Source of the DNA: Ancylomarina longa
Lineage (GTDB): Bacteria > Bacteroidota > Bacteroidia > Bacteroidales > Marinifilaceae
Length of the DNA: 64,000 bases
Assembly (NCBI RefSeq): GCF_003996985.1
Contig: NZ_RJJX01000020.1
Location: 1-64,000, forward strand
Direction of reading: 5' to 3'
Shown piece by piece: positions 36,301 to 44,667 of this stretch (the stretch's first letter is position 1; every line of letters begins with the position of its first letter). The translations under genes were made by a program, and so were the position numbers. The notes under the pieces are model-generated. The model was given only the letters and a program-made list of their open reading frames with translations, made no database searches and was not told where the DNA came from.

Positions 36301-37164
36301 ATGAACTCAGAAAACTCTATACAATCTACAATAAATTATATCAAAAAAGAACTGCAAAACACTTACTCTTTACGGGAAATTGAAAGTATCAGTTATATTT
36401 TACTGGAACATATTCTAAAATATTCCAGAATTGAAATTCACATCAGAAAACAGGAGATTATTGAACAAAATTTAATTGAAGAAATTCATGCATGTGTAAA
36501 GGAATTGAAAGATCATAAACCGATTCAATATGTATTAGGAGAGACAGAATTTTACGATCTACGTTTTAAAGTAAATCGACACACCTTAATTCCCAGACCA
36601 GAAACAGAAGAACTGGTCCATGCTATCGTTACCGAAAATAAAGCAGATAATCTCAACGTGATGGATATTGGAACCGGAAGTGGCTGTATTCCCATAAGCC
36701 TGGCAAAGAACCTGAATCAGGCCAATGTATTCACTACTGATATATCAACAGAAGCCATTGTTGTTGCCAAAGAAAATGCACAAATAAACGATGCTGTCGT
36801 AACTTTTTATCATCGGGATATCCTAAACTGGAAAGATTTTGAATGGGAAAATTTTGATATTATTGTCAGTAATCCGCCATATGTAAAGGAATCGGAGAAA
36901 GCAAAAATGGAAAATAATGTTCTGGAATACGAGCCTCATCTGGCATTGTTTGTAACCGATCATGATCCTTTGATTTTTTATCGAACTATTGCTGATTTTG
37001 CTTTAGTTCATTTAAATAAAGGAGGGAAACTCTATTTTGAAATCAACGAAAGTTTAGGAAAAGAGATGACAGCACTTCTTCATGCAAAAGGGTTTTCGTC
37101 TATTCTTGTCCGAAAAGATATTAATGGAAGAAACAGAATGATGACCGCTACAATACCAGAATAA
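36301..37164 (+). CDS. prmC: Peptide chain release factor N5-glutamine methyltransferase
   Basis: PrmC methylates the GGQ glutamine of RF1 and RF2 using S-adenosylmethionine. The N-terminal helical domain (about residues 1-85) is followed by PIQYVLGETEFYDL and LIPRPETEELV, the SAM motif VMDIGTGSGCIPISLAK and the catalytic NPPY (N191). The length of about 287 aa is normal. An ATG six bases upstream (36295) is possible. recX begins right after the stop codon. The RF2 substrate is encoded 3 kb downstream. Confidence 0.93.
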   Translation: MNSENSIQSTINYIKKELQNTYSLREIESISYILLEHILKYSRIEIHIRKQEIIEQNLIEEIHACVKELKDHKPIQYVLGETEFYDLRFKVNRHTLIPRPETEELVHAIVTENKADNLNVMDIGTGSGCIPISLAKNLNQANVFTTDISTEAIVVAKENAQINDAVVTFYHRDILNWKDFEWENFDIIVSNPPYVKESEKAKMENNVLEYEPHLALFVTDHDPLIFYRTIADFALVHLNKGGKLYFEINESLGKEMTALLHAKGFSSILVRKDINGRNRMMTATIPE

Positions 37165-37656
37165 ATGTATCAGAAAAAGAAGGAATTTACGATTAGTGCA
37201 GATGCAGCTCTTGCCAAAGTACAGTTTATCTGTAGCAGACAAGAAAAGTGTTGTTCGGATATTCGCAAAAAACTCCAAAACTGGAATCTCACACCAGATG
37301 ATCAGGACAAGGTAATTGAATCTCTTATCGAAAATAAATTTATTGATGAGGAGCGATATACAAATTTTTACGTGCGAGATAAATTTAGATTTAACCGATG
37401 GGGAAGAATAAAAATCATTCATCATCTCAAACAAAAGCAGATTCCGGAATGGATAATATCCACTGCCTTAGAACAAATAGACGAGAAGGAATATGCAGAC
37501 TGCCTGCACGATCTTCTTGTTTCAAAAATGAGAAGTATAAAGGAAGACGACAGTTACCAGCTGAAAGCAAAATTATTTCGTTTTGCACAAAGCAGAGGCT
37601 TTGAGTCCTCTATTATCTTATCGATACTAGAGGATCTGATCGCCGGAATGAAATAA
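37165..37656 (+). CDS. recX: Regulatory protein RecX
   Basis: RecX inhibits RecA filament extension and activity. The 163-aa protein is made of three-helix RecX repeats: the first around ALAKVQFICSRQEKCCSDIRKKL, the second around VIESLIENKFIDEERYTNFYVRDKFRFNRWGRIKI (about residues 52-86), the third near the C-terminus. The ATG follows the prmC stop codon without a gap, so translation is probably coupled. recA is not in the window. Confidence 0.9.
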   Translation: MYQKKKEFTISADAALAKVQFICSRQEKCCSDIRKKLQNWNLTPDDQDKVIESLIENKFIDEERYTNFYVRDKFRFNRWGRIKIIHHLKQKQIPEWIISTALEQIDEKEYADCLHDLLVSKMRSIKEDDSYQLKAKLFRFAQSRGFESSIILSILEDLIAGMK

Positions 37657-37739
37657 ATATTCACAGGAAGTTGGCAAGCTTATTGTAAAGCTTTTCTTAT
37701 CTTTAAAAATCAAACTACAATTACCATAAACCTATTCAA

Positions 37740-39149
37740 ATGTTAAAATCTTTACGCCTACTATTTAATTACTCCTCTATTTTATTACTTCTTTTTAGCT
37801 GTTCCACCCAAACTAGCATGGCCAAGCGCAGAGCCCCAAAATGGGTAAAGGAAAGACCCGTCACCCCGGAATACTATATTGGAATTGCTGTTGTAAATAA
37901 AGATTCGGAGCCAACGAACTACATGCAGATTGCAAAAAATCAGGCTTTACAGGATTTGTCCTCCGAAATATCTGTCAACATTTCCTCGAACTCGGTACTT
38001 CATCAGTTCGAGAATCAATCGGAGTTCAAAGAAGAATTCGAATCTCATACCAGAACATCAATCGTTCAAAATTTGGAAGGATACGAAATGGTTTCCTCAT
38101 GGGATAATAAAAGGGAAAACGAATATTGGGTATACTACCGATTATCGAAAAATAAATATGAACTACTGAAACGAATTAAGCTGAATAAAGCCAAGAAAGT
38201 AGCTCAAAACTATTTTGAACAAGCTAAGCGATTAGAAAATAAACTAGACTTGTTTCAAGCATTGAGTTATTATGCCAAAGCTATTGATGCCATAAAAAAT
38301 CATTTAGATGAAGACCTATCGGTTATGACATTTAATGGTAAGATTAATCTTGGTACCGATATTTACAATTCTATTCAGAACATTTTTCAGCACACACAAC
38401 TCGTTCCGGCAAAAAGAGATATTCAAATAGAAATATCAACCTCTAAAAAAGAACCAATTTTGATAAAAGCAATTTGGGATGACAATACTGGAAAAAAAAC
38501 AATCCCTCAACTTCCCTTAGTATTTCATTTTTCGAAAGGTGATGGCGTTCTAAATAATAAGGTGCGCACCGACGAAAACGGTTATGCAACCTCTCAACTA
38601 TCTAAAGTTACCTCACACCAGAAACAACAGGAAATTGAAGTAAGCCTGGATCTTGCCGGAATTTTAGATGCCGACAATGAAAACATGAAATTGAATAGAT
38701 TATTCTTCACTCCTGAATCGGCTCCAAAAGCCAAAATTCGTGTTCATGCGGAAAGATTAAAAGCTTATCTAAACTTCAATGAAAAGATTTTTGGAGAAGA
38801 TTCGAAACGGGAAATCCTGAAGAATGATTTGAAAAAAGAATTATCGGAAAACTTTTTCTCTTTTACCAGACAAAAAGAGCAGGCCAAAGTAATCTTGGAT
38901 ATCAATACCAATGTGGTGAAAGGCGAAATAAAAGAAGGACGAAACTACAAAGTCTTTATTGTATATCTGGATTGCTTTTTCACTCTCACCGATGCCAAAA
39001 CTGGTTTGGAAATATTTAACGACGCTATTTACGAAGTAAAAGGAATGAAACCGATCAGTTACGATTACGCGGTAAAAGAAGCTTACGAGGAAGCAGTAGC
39101 AGAAATACACAAAAATATTATTCCAAAACTGAATCAATTAGATTTATAA
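37740..39149 (+). CDS. LPP20-like lipoprotein with extra C-terminal domains
   Basis: The 469-aa protein has a lipoprotein signal (LLLLFSCST, cysteine about residue 22). An LPP20-type domain follows (APKWVKERPVTPEYYIGIAVVNK, about residues 33-55; QIAKNQALQDLSSEISVNISSNS, about 62-84). A middle part with an Ig-like or regulatory segment (about 230-320) and a C-terminal CsgG-like or LPP20-related region (about 340-465) follow. LPP20 proteins are found in envelope complexes; the role is unknown. The next gene is a second LPP20 lipoprotein 46 bp downstream. Confidence 0.78.
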   Translation: MLKSLRLLFNYSSILLLLFSCSTQTSMAKRRAPKWVKERPVTPEYYIGIAVVNKDSEPTNYMQIAKNQALQDLSSEISVNISSNSVLHQFENQSEFKEEFESHTRTSIVQNLEGYEMVSSWDNKRENEYWVYYRLSKNKYELLKRIKLNKAKKVAQNYFEQAKRLENKLDLFQALSYYAKAIDAIKNHLDEDLSVMTFNGKINLGTDIYNSIQNIFQHTQLVPAKRDIQIEISTSKKEPILIKAIWDDNTGKKTIPQLPLVFHFSKGDGVLNNKVRTDENGYATSQLSKVTSHQKQQEIEVSLDLAGILDADNENMKLNRLFFTPESAPKAKIRVHAERLKAYLNFNEKIFGEDSKREILKNDLKKELSENFFSFTRQKEQAKVILDINTNVVKGEIKEGRNYKVFIVYLDCFFTLTDAKTGLEIFNDAIYEVKGMKPISYDYAVKEAYEEAVAEIHKNIIPKLNQLDL

Positions 39150-39195
39150 TAGAAACACACAATATTTTAAGAATAAAAATGAAAATTCTATCGAA

Positions 39196-39795
39196 ATGAA
39201 AACAAGAAAACTACATCAAAGCATATTCCTGGGACTAGGAATATTATTAGCAACTGGACTTAACTCCTGCGGATCTTCAGAGAAAATAGTTAGCAATAAA
39301 GCGCAAGGCGAAGAATTAATTGAGGTATACTGTACTGGTCCCGATTACCAAAGTGATAAAAACCATTTTAGAGCTTCTGCTATCGGCGAGAGTTTAGACC
39401 AAATGGTTTCTAAAAAGAAAGCGGGCACCAATGCTCGTGCCGAATTAGCTACTTTAATTCAATCTACCGTTCAGGGAACAATTGACAATTACGTAAATTC
39501 TACCGAACTGAATAATGTGGAGCAAGTAGAAGAACGTTTCGAAGGCTTAACTCGTGAGGTTATCAACCAGCAATTAAATAATATCAAGGTAATCTGCGAG
39601 AAGCAAACCAGAACTGGTCAAAACAAATACAAAACGTATATCGCTATTGAAATGAATGCTGACGATTTAGAAGAAGTTTTAAATCAAAAAATATCTCAGG
39701 ACGAAAAGCTAAAAGTAGATTACGACTACAATAAATTCAAAGAAACATTCGAAACCGAAATGCAAAAGCTCAAAGCTCAGCAAAGCGGAATCTAA
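39196..39795 (+). CDS. LPP20 family lipoprotein
   Basis: The 199-aa protein has a lipoprotein signal with lipobox TGLNSC (cysteine about residue 25). The LPP20 domain shows FRASAIGESLDQMVSKKKAGTNARAELATLIQSTVQG (about residues 54-90). A charged helical C-terminus ends QKLKAQQSGI. It is probably co-transcribed with the larger LPP20-like lipoprotein before it and terminated by the hairpin at 39819. Confidence 0.85.
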   Translation: MKTRKLHQSIFLGLGILLATGLNSCGSSEKIVSNKAQGEELIEVYCTGPDYQSDKNHFRASAIGESLDQMVSKKKAGTNARAELATLIQSTVQGTIDNYVNSTELNNVEQVEERFEGLTREVINQQLNNIKVICEKQTRTGQNKYKTYIAIEMNADDLEEVLNQKISQDEKLKVDYDYNKFKETFETEMQKLKAQQSGI

Positions 39796-39818
39796 TTGTA
39801 AACTGCAAATAATTTATA

Positions 39819-39852
39819 ACGCATGGGGTAATTTACTTCATGCGTTTTTTTT
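39819..39852 (+). terminator. Terminator of the LPP20 lipoprotein genes
   Basis: Arms AACGCATG and CATGCGTT enclose a 12-nt loop and are followed by eight T. Confidence 0.88.
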
Positions 39853-39890
39853 ATGGGACACTGATATTACCGATTAAACGGTTCTTCGCT

Positions 39891-39924
39891 GATTGCTATA
39901 AATATTTTCGGTACTCCGTACCTT
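39891..39924. repeat. Dispersed palindromic repeat, family C (copy 1)
   Basis: GATTGCTATAAATATT followed by the hairpin GGTAC-tcc-GTACC. Related copies lie at 44311-44342 and 44361-44392. Confidence 0.65.
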
Positions 39925-40148
39925 CCAATCTGAATTCTTATTTTCTACCTGACAGCGACTTTGTTTTATATTATTAGTTTGGCATTAATTCAAATACAAG
40001 AAGAAAATACACCCACAGCTTCCCCTCTTTGTAGATCATTACCAAACCTTCTCCTTCCTAAATATATTTTTTCAGACCTTAGGTATAATTGATTAATGGT
40101 CTACTCCCAATTTTACTAACTTTACCCTGCATTTAATACCAATTACAA

Positions 40149-41247
40149 ATGATTACAACAGACCAGCTAAAAGAATTAGCGGAGCGCACGGAAGCGCTAA
40201 GGAGGTATCTTTGACGTTGATGCCAAATTAATTCAGATTCAAGAAGAAGAAATGAGAACCCAGGCTCCTGGTTTTTGGGATAATCCCAAGGAAGCCGAAG
40301 TTCAGATGAAAAAAGTTCGTGGACTAAAAGTCTGGGTAGAAGCTTATGAAGAGACTAAAGAATCAATGGATGATTTAGCCGTTTTATTTGATTTTGCCAA
40401 AGAAGGAGAAGCCACCACTGAAGAAGTAGAGGAGCAATTTGCTATCACCCTTTCCTTAATCGAAAAGGTGGAATTGAAAAACATGCTCCGCAACGAGGAG
40501 GATAAGCTGGGAGCTATCCTAAAAATAAATGCCGGTGCCGGAGGAACAGAAAGTTGCGACTGGGCAGATATGCTATACCGTATGTATCTCCGTTACGGAG
40601 AATCTCATAAGTACAAGGTACGTCAACTGGAATATCAGGAAGGTGACGAAGCCGGGATTAAATCGGCAACCCTCGAATTTGAAGGTGATTTTGCTTACGG
40701 ATACTTAAAATCAGAGAATGGAGTGCACCGTTTGGTTCGCCTCTCCCCTTTTAATGCTGCCAATAAGCGAATGACTTCCTTTGCCTCGGTATATGTATAT
40801 CCTGCTATCGACGATACCATCGAAATTGAAATTAACCCTGCGGATATTAGCTGGGATACTTTTCGTTCGGGAGGTGCCGGAGGTCAGAATGTGAATAAGG
40901 TGGAAACAGGAGTGCGTTTGCGACATGCTCCTACCGGTATCACTATCGAAAATACCGAAACCCGATCGCAGTTAGGAAACCGCGAGAATGCCTTACGTCT
41001 TCTTAAATCGCAACTTTACGAACTGGAGTTGAGAAAAAGACAGGAAAAAATCGATGCCATAGAAGGTTCCAAAAAGAAAATAGAATGGGGATCGCAGATT
41101 CGTTCCTACGTGATGCAGCCCTATAAATTGGTAAAGGATGTGCGCACCGGACACGAAACCTCTAACGTGCAAGCCGTGATGGACGGCGATTTAGATGGTT
41201 TTATTAAGGCATTTCTCATGGAATTTAGCAGCGAAGAAAAAAACTAA
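40149..41247 (+). CDS. prfB: Peptide chain release factor 2 (programmed +1 frameshift)
   Basis: RF2 recognises UAA and UGA. Translation starts at ATG 40149 ([21 protein letters not shown]) and meets TGA at 40212-40214. The sequence AAGGAGG-TAT-CTT-TGA-C is the classical RF2 frameshift site: an internal Shine-Dalgarno-like AGGAGG three bases before CTT, then TGA followed by C. A +1 slip reads CTT then GAC (40213) and continues [13 protein letters not shown] to 41247, giving 365 aa. Later motifs are GGQ in [18 protein letters not shown] and the SPF anticodon-like loop in [17 protein letters not shown]2 levels thus feed back on their own translation. PrmC, its methylase, is encoded upstream. Confidence 0.97.
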
Positions 41248-41253
41248 ATACAG

Positions 41254-41281
41254 AAAGGACGTAATAGATTTACGTCCTTTT
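41254..41281. terminator. Bidirectional terminator between prfB and osmC-like gene
   Basis: Arms AAAGGACGTAA and TTACGTCCTTT with a short loop. T-rich or A-rich tracts on each side allow use from both convergent genes. Confidence 0.85.
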
Positions 41282-41299
41282 CATTTGATGATTACAAAC

Positions 41300-41749
41300 C
41301 TATGCTAGTGTAATTGAAACTGGTGTAGGATTCAAAAGATTATCCAACACAGGACTTCTCTCTTGCATTATTTCCAACCATTTTTCTTTTTGTACTTCAG
41401 TAGCTTCAAATACGGGCTTCAACACAATTCCTATATTTTGGTAACCAGCCCTATCTTTGGTAGGCATACCAAATAGCTTCTCTGGATTTAATTCTCCTAT
41501 TATCTCAATATCTAAATCTTTAAGCTCAATATTCATTTCATTGGCAACCTTAAAGGCCAATATATGAATACATCCACTTAATCCACAAAGGATATACTCC
41601 ACCGGACTAGGGGCCAAATCGGTTCCCCCCAATGGTGCTGGTCCATCAACCATTATTTTAAAATTTCTAACACTTATTTCTGATCTTGAATTGGATTTTG
41701 TCTTTGATTCAATAAGAAAATTAATTTTCTGTATTTCCATCTGCTCCAT
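41300..41749 (-). CDS. OsmC family protein
   Basis: OsmC/Ohr proteins are cysteine-based peroxidases or related thiol enzymes. This 149-aa member has the LGGTDLAPSPVEYILCGLSGCIHILAF block (about residues 40-66), in which cysteines lie in CGLSGC, and lies within the YhfA-like branch, whose role is less clear. It is divergent from a Crp/Fnr regulator, and a perfect palindrome lies between them. A minus-strand -7 motif is at 41777-41784 (TACTTTTG). The start may alternatively be the M four codons in. Confidence 0.88.
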   Translation of the reverse strand: MEQMEIQKINFLIESKTKSNSRSEISVRNFKIMVDGPAPLGGTDLAPSPVEYILCGLSGCIHILAFKVANEMNIELKDLDIEIIGELNPEKLFGMPTKDRAGYQNIGIVLKPVFEATEVQKEKWLEIMQERSPVLDNLLNPTPVSITLA

Positions 41750-41776
41750 ACTTTTCTGATTTAAATTGTAGATTTA

Positions 41777-41784
41777 CAAAAGTA
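41777..41784 (-). promoter_or_regulatory. -7 motif of the OsmC-family gene
   Basis: Minus-strand TACTTTTG matches TAnnTTTG, 28 bp upstream of the ATG. Confidence 0.5.
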
Positions 41785-41838
41785 ATCAGGAAGATGCAGG
41801 ACGGTGACTTCAGCCCTGTGTACTTAAATATATCAGAG

Positions 41839-41854
41839 GGTGTAATTTTACACC
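41839..41854. promoter_or_regulatory. Candidate operator of the Crp/Fnr regulator
   Basis: GGTGTAATTTTACACC is a perfect palindrome (arms of 7 with a TT centre), 18 bp before the ATG at 41872 and between two divergent genes. Symmetric sites of this size suit a dimeric Crp/Fnr protein, probably for autoregulation and control of the divergent gene. Identification is by symmetry and position. Confidence 0.5.
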
Positions 41855-41871
41855 TGTGTAAACAAATTAAC

Positions 41872-42537
41872 ATGGAGCAAATTCACGATTCGGGAAAAAG
41901 ATGCCTTTCCATTCTATCAAGTGAGGAAAATGAAGAACTGTATTCAAAAAGCAACAGTCTTAATTTCGAAGCTGGAGAACTGATTATTAAGAAGGGAACT
42001 CCTGTTAATAACATCTATTTCTTAAAATCAGGCATTGTGGAATTGTCATTGAATCAAACTCCGCATCGCCAAATTTTAAACTTACTTTTTGATGGTGAAT
42101 TTATTGGAATCAATTGTGTGTTTTCCACTGCTCAATATCGTTTTTCGGCACGTGCATTAACCAACTGTTCCATCGAACTATTAGACAGAGAAACTTTTAC
42201 CAAACTTTTGAAAGCAAACAGTACATTTTCAATGGCATTTATTCAATATATATCATGGGTAAATGAAGATTTTCTCAACTGGCAGATGAAATTAAAAGAG
42301 AAGAATTCTGCAGGTGCACTTGCTTTTCTCATCAGTGAATTTCAGAAAAACTTTGATAGAAATTCATTTGAGATTCCTCTAACCAGACAAGAGATGGCCG
42401 GAATCATAGGCTTCTCCAAAGAGAGTGTTTTGAAAAACCTTGCCGATTTTAGGAAAGAAGGTTTAATCGATAGTAATGGTAAATCTATTACAATTATCGA
42501 CTCCTCGCGTTTGGAGGAAATTGCCAAATATGGTTGA
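41872..42537 (+). CDS. Crp/Fnr family transcriptional regulator
   Basis: A 221-aa regulator (using ATG 41872) has a cyclic-nucleotide-binding-like beta-barrel (about residues 20-130, IIKKGTPVNNIYFLKSGIVEL) and a C-terminal winged helix with recognition segment PLTRQEMAGIIGFSKESVLKNLADFRKEG. The N-terminal cysteine C11 in GKRCLSIL is single, so it is not obviously an FNR-type iron-sulfur sensor. The open frame extends to 41794, but that part includes the palindromic operator, so I prefer the later start. It is the transcriptional partner of a divergent OsmC gene and a convergent small membrane protein. Confidence 0.88.
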   Translation: MEQIHDSGKRCLSILSSEENEELYSKSNSLNFEAGELIIKKGTPVNNIYFLKSGIVELSLNQTPHRQILNLLFDGEFIGINCVFSTAQYRFSARALTNCSIELLDRETFTKLLKANSTFSMAFIQYISWVNEDFLNWQMKLKEKNSAGALAFLISEFQKNFDRNSFEIPLTRQEMAGIIGFSKESVLKNLADFRKEGLIDSNGKSITIIDSSRLEEIAKYG

Positions 42538-42544
42538 CATCTCT

Positions 42545-42757
42545 TTATTGCTCCGATTTACTTTTCTCTTTTGGCTTTACAATTCCACCCAACAGGACAC
42601 CAAATACTCCACCATAAGGAACCATGGTGTACCAATTCGACTGAATAGGACAGGTTCCGCTGGGGCAACCAACATAGTTCCAATACAGATATCCACCCAA
42701 TATACCAAGCAGGCCTCCTATTATTTCGTATTTCCTCTTCCTGATAAGATTCTTCAT
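42545..42757 (-). CDS. Small membrane protein with GCPSGTCPIQS motif (DUF6132-like)
   Basis: This 70-aa protein has two membrane segments (about residues 11-29 and 43-62) joined by a loop with the cysteine motif VGCPSGTCPIQSN. Such small proteins (DUF6132-like, from memory) are found near thiol, rhodanese or Crp-type genes in Bacteroidota, suggesting a role in sulfur or redox handling at the membrane. It is convergent with the Crp/Fnr gene and 8 bp from it. Confidence 0.75.
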   Translation of the reverse strand: MKNLIRKRKYEIIGGLLGILGGYLYWNYVGCPSGTCPIQSNWYTMVPYGGVFGVLLGGIVKPKEKSKSEQ

Positions 42758-42842
42758 ATTATTATTCCTTTTTATTCAAACCTAATCAAAATATTAGTGA
42801 TTTTATGTCGCTTAACAGACAAAGTGAAATGTAGTGCAAATA

Positions 42843-42870
42843 GTAGAGGCGTAGCATGCTACGCCTCTAC
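42843..42870. repeat. 28-bp palindrome, family B (copy 1)
   Basis: A perfect palindrome with half-site GTAGAGGCGTAGCA centred on GCATGC. The related copy is at 48167-48194 inside the mutA-mutB operon, with a compensatory A:T for G:C change at position 7/22. It resembles the widespread GTAGAGACG-type REP elements of Bacteroidota. Confidence 0.85.
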
Positions 42871-42880
42871 CTTGAAGCAT

Positions 42881-42912
42881 AAAAAAAGACTGTGCAGATA
42901 AGCTACACAGTC
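42881..42912 (-). terminator. Terminator of the DUF6261-like gene
   Basis: Minus strand GACTGTG / CACAGTC hairpin with a T run, just after the gene. Confidence 0.85.
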
Positions 42913-42952
42913 CTCAATTGTTCTTAAATCATTCGAATATCTTTATTTTTGC

Positions 42953-43678
42953 TTACGCTTCGCTTTCTTTCAGATCGCGCTTTTGCAAGGCTATTCTCTC
43001 GCTTACCTCCTTATTATTCCTTTCGATCAATTCTGAGAACAAATCGGCAAATACTTTAAATTTATCAGCATTTGCCTGCGCCATAGCACCCACATAAGGG
43101 CAAAATTCAGTGTTGATAATTCTTCTTAATTCCTGAGCAAGAATACTTGCAGACTTCGCATTATTGTGATCTACCCTATCCTCTAAATTTTGGGTGAAGG
43201 ACAAATCGAAGGCAGCCTGCGAATTTTCCAGATTCCTAATTAATCCGTCTAAATCAGGAATAGCACTCCGATCGGCAACCAATCCGTCTGCATTTAAATC
43301 GCTCAACAAGGCTTTCACGTCAACGCTTTCTTTGGAATACGACTCCGAAATAATATTCAATCCGTAACGATCCAATACAGCCTTCACTTTTTCTGCACTT
43401 AGCTGTGCAGGACTGTTCCTTCGGATACATTTGGCTTCCACCTCGTAAAAAATAGCACGAATATCCAGATCACGGAGCTCATCTTTTTCTTGTAGGTCAC
43501 TTGCTGCCCAACCTGCTCTTATTTTTTGGATTAATATATCGGTTTTTGCAGACAACTTCTCATAAGTGATCGTAAAATAAGCATCTTCGGTGATATTTGC
43601 TTGTTTGTTGAGATTGATAATTTCGGTTCCTACCGAAGCAATCTCCTTAATGTTTGATTTGGAACTAATTTGTCTCAT
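42953..43678 (-). CDS. DUF6261-like protein
   Basis: The 241-aa soluble, almost wholly helical protein is rich in Asp, Glu, Ala and Ser, with blocks LRDLDIRAIFYEVEAKCIRRN (about residues 67-87) and DRYGLNIISESYSKESVDVK. I associate it with DUF6261, a Bacteroidota family of unknown function, on general resemblance. No signal peptide or catalytic motif is visible. It has a strong terminator and no obvious operon partner. Confidence 0.7.
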   Translation of the reverse strand: MRQISSKSNIKEIASVGTEIINLNKQANITEDAYFTITYEKLSAKTDILIQKIRAGWAASDLQEKDELRDLDIRAIFYEVEAKCIRRNSPAQLSAEKVKAVLDRYGLNIISESYSKESVDVKALLSDLNADGLVADRSAIPDLDGLIRNLENSQAAFDLSFTQNLEDRVDHNNAKSASILAQELRRIINTEFCPYVGAMAQANADKFKVFADLFSELIERNNKEVSERIALQKRDLKESEA

Positions 43679-44026
43679 TTATTATTTTTTTAATGATTTG
43701 GCCGAGTAAAACCCTTCTGTTTTGAATCTTTTTCCCCTTATCAATTGGGAAATTTTTAAAACAAATAGATTTCAATAGACTTATTTGTTAAATGATTTAA
43801 GAACTATCTAAACTAAAAATAATATTTCACACAATCAACACGTAAAACAACAATTATGAACATCTATAAATCCACATACAACAAACTAACTGCGAATTAC
43901 CTCACATTTTATCCTTACATTGCTTATTCGCCTTTTATTTTAGCGGATTACAGATAATTAATGCAATAATGAAAAACAGATCACCTTCCTTGTGTTTTTT
44001 ATGAATAGTTTTTTGTTTTTTTCCCT

Positions 44027-44272
44027 CATCGGAGGCTCCGATGAAGCAACTTTTTGCTTTTTCTCCTCATCGGAGCCTCCGATGAAGCAACTTTTTGCTT
44101 TTTCTCCTCATCGGAGCCTCCGATGAAACAACTTTTTACTTTTTCTCCTCATCGGAGTCTCCGATGAAACAACTTTTTGCTTTTTCCCCTCATCGGAGCC
44201 TCCGATAAGCAATCTTTTTGCTTTTTCACCCCATCGGAGTCTCCGATGAAGCAACTTTTTATTTTTTCATCC
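44027..44272. repeat. Tandem array of six 41-bp hairpin units
   Basis: Palindromes CATCGGAG-N-CTCCGATG start at 44027, 44068, 44109, 44150, 44191 and 44232, exactly 41 bp apart. The central N is G, C, C, T, C and T in order. Each hairpin is followed by GAARCAACTTTTTGCTTTTTC with slight variation. On the plus strand every unit looks like a hairpin with a T-rich tail. The stem is conserved, the centre is not. Spacers are not unique, so this is not CRISPR. Confidence 0.92.
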
Positions 44273-44310
44273 CAAAGAAATCTCTAAAGCCTATAAAAGC
44301 ATTTACTTTC

Positions 44311-44342
44311 ATTGATTTAAATATTTCGGTGCGCTGCACCTT
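44311..44342. repeat. Dispersed palindromic repeat, family C (copy 2)
   Basis: ATTTAAATATTTCGGTGC-gct-GCACC, sharing the AAATATTT lead and GGTnC stem with copies at 39891 and 44361. Confidence 0.6.
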
Positions 44343-44360
44343 TTCTTTGCCTGCCAATAA

Positions 44361-44392
44361 GATTGCTATAAATATTTAGGTACGCTGTACCT
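44361..44392. repeat. Dispersed palindromic repeat, family C (copy 3)
   Basis: GATTGCTATAAATATT followed by GGTAC-gct-GTACC. It is identical in its lead to copy 1 and has an A:T for G:C pair change relative to copy 2. Confidence 0.65.
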
Positions 44393-44626
44393 GTAATATT
44401 TTCCAAATCGCTTATAAGTAAAGCAAGAGCCTTGTGCAATATTCATCATCTGGCATTTTATACTTCTCAAACAGGTGCCACTCACAGCAATATAATGGGT
44501 GCTGTATTTCAGCAATGCGCTTATCACGATTCTCCAATGAAACACTTTTCCGGTTATCTCATCCATCAGTAATCAGGAATTACATGAATTAAGCAGTTCA
44601 GAATCTTCTATTTTTTAGTAAAGCCG

Positions 44627-44634
44627 TATATTTG
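44627..44634 (+). promoter_or_regulatory. -7 motif of the ArsC-like gene
   Basis: TATATTTG matches TAnnTTTG. It overlaps a TTG at 44632 that could open the frame, so ATG 44668 is the likely start. Confidence 0.55.
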
Positions 44635-44667
44635 TACCCACAAAACCAACAGATCAAGCAGTACACG

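Larger units (their letters stand above)
39796..40148. other. Intergenic region before prfB
   Basis: This 353-bp gap contains the terminator at 39819 and a member of the GGTAC-GTACC palindrome family (39891-39924). The rest is presumed prfB upstream sequence. TAACTTTA near 40116-40124 is a poor -7 candidate. No ORF is evident. Confidence 0.5.
43679..44667. other. Long intergenic region with hairpin repeats
   Basis: This 989-bp gap contains the 41-bp hairpin array (44027-44272), two family C palindromes (44311-44342, 44361-44392) and the arsC-like promoter. The 5' part (43679-44020) is AT-rich with nothing recognisable. Open frames such as 44366-44566 on the minus strand overlap the repeats and are not credible. 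Confidence 0.7.

Noticed and set aside
40149-40251. prfB as a pseudogene because of an early TGA
   Set aside because: The stop lies in the canonical RF2 +1 frameshift site and both frames match RF2.
41794-41871. Upstream start for the Crp/Fnr gene
   Set aside because: The extra 26 residues span a perfect operator-like palindrome and lack family similarity.
44027-44272. Possible CRISPR array
   Set aside because: The units are 41 bp with near-identical intervening sequence rather than unique spacers, and no cas genes are present.
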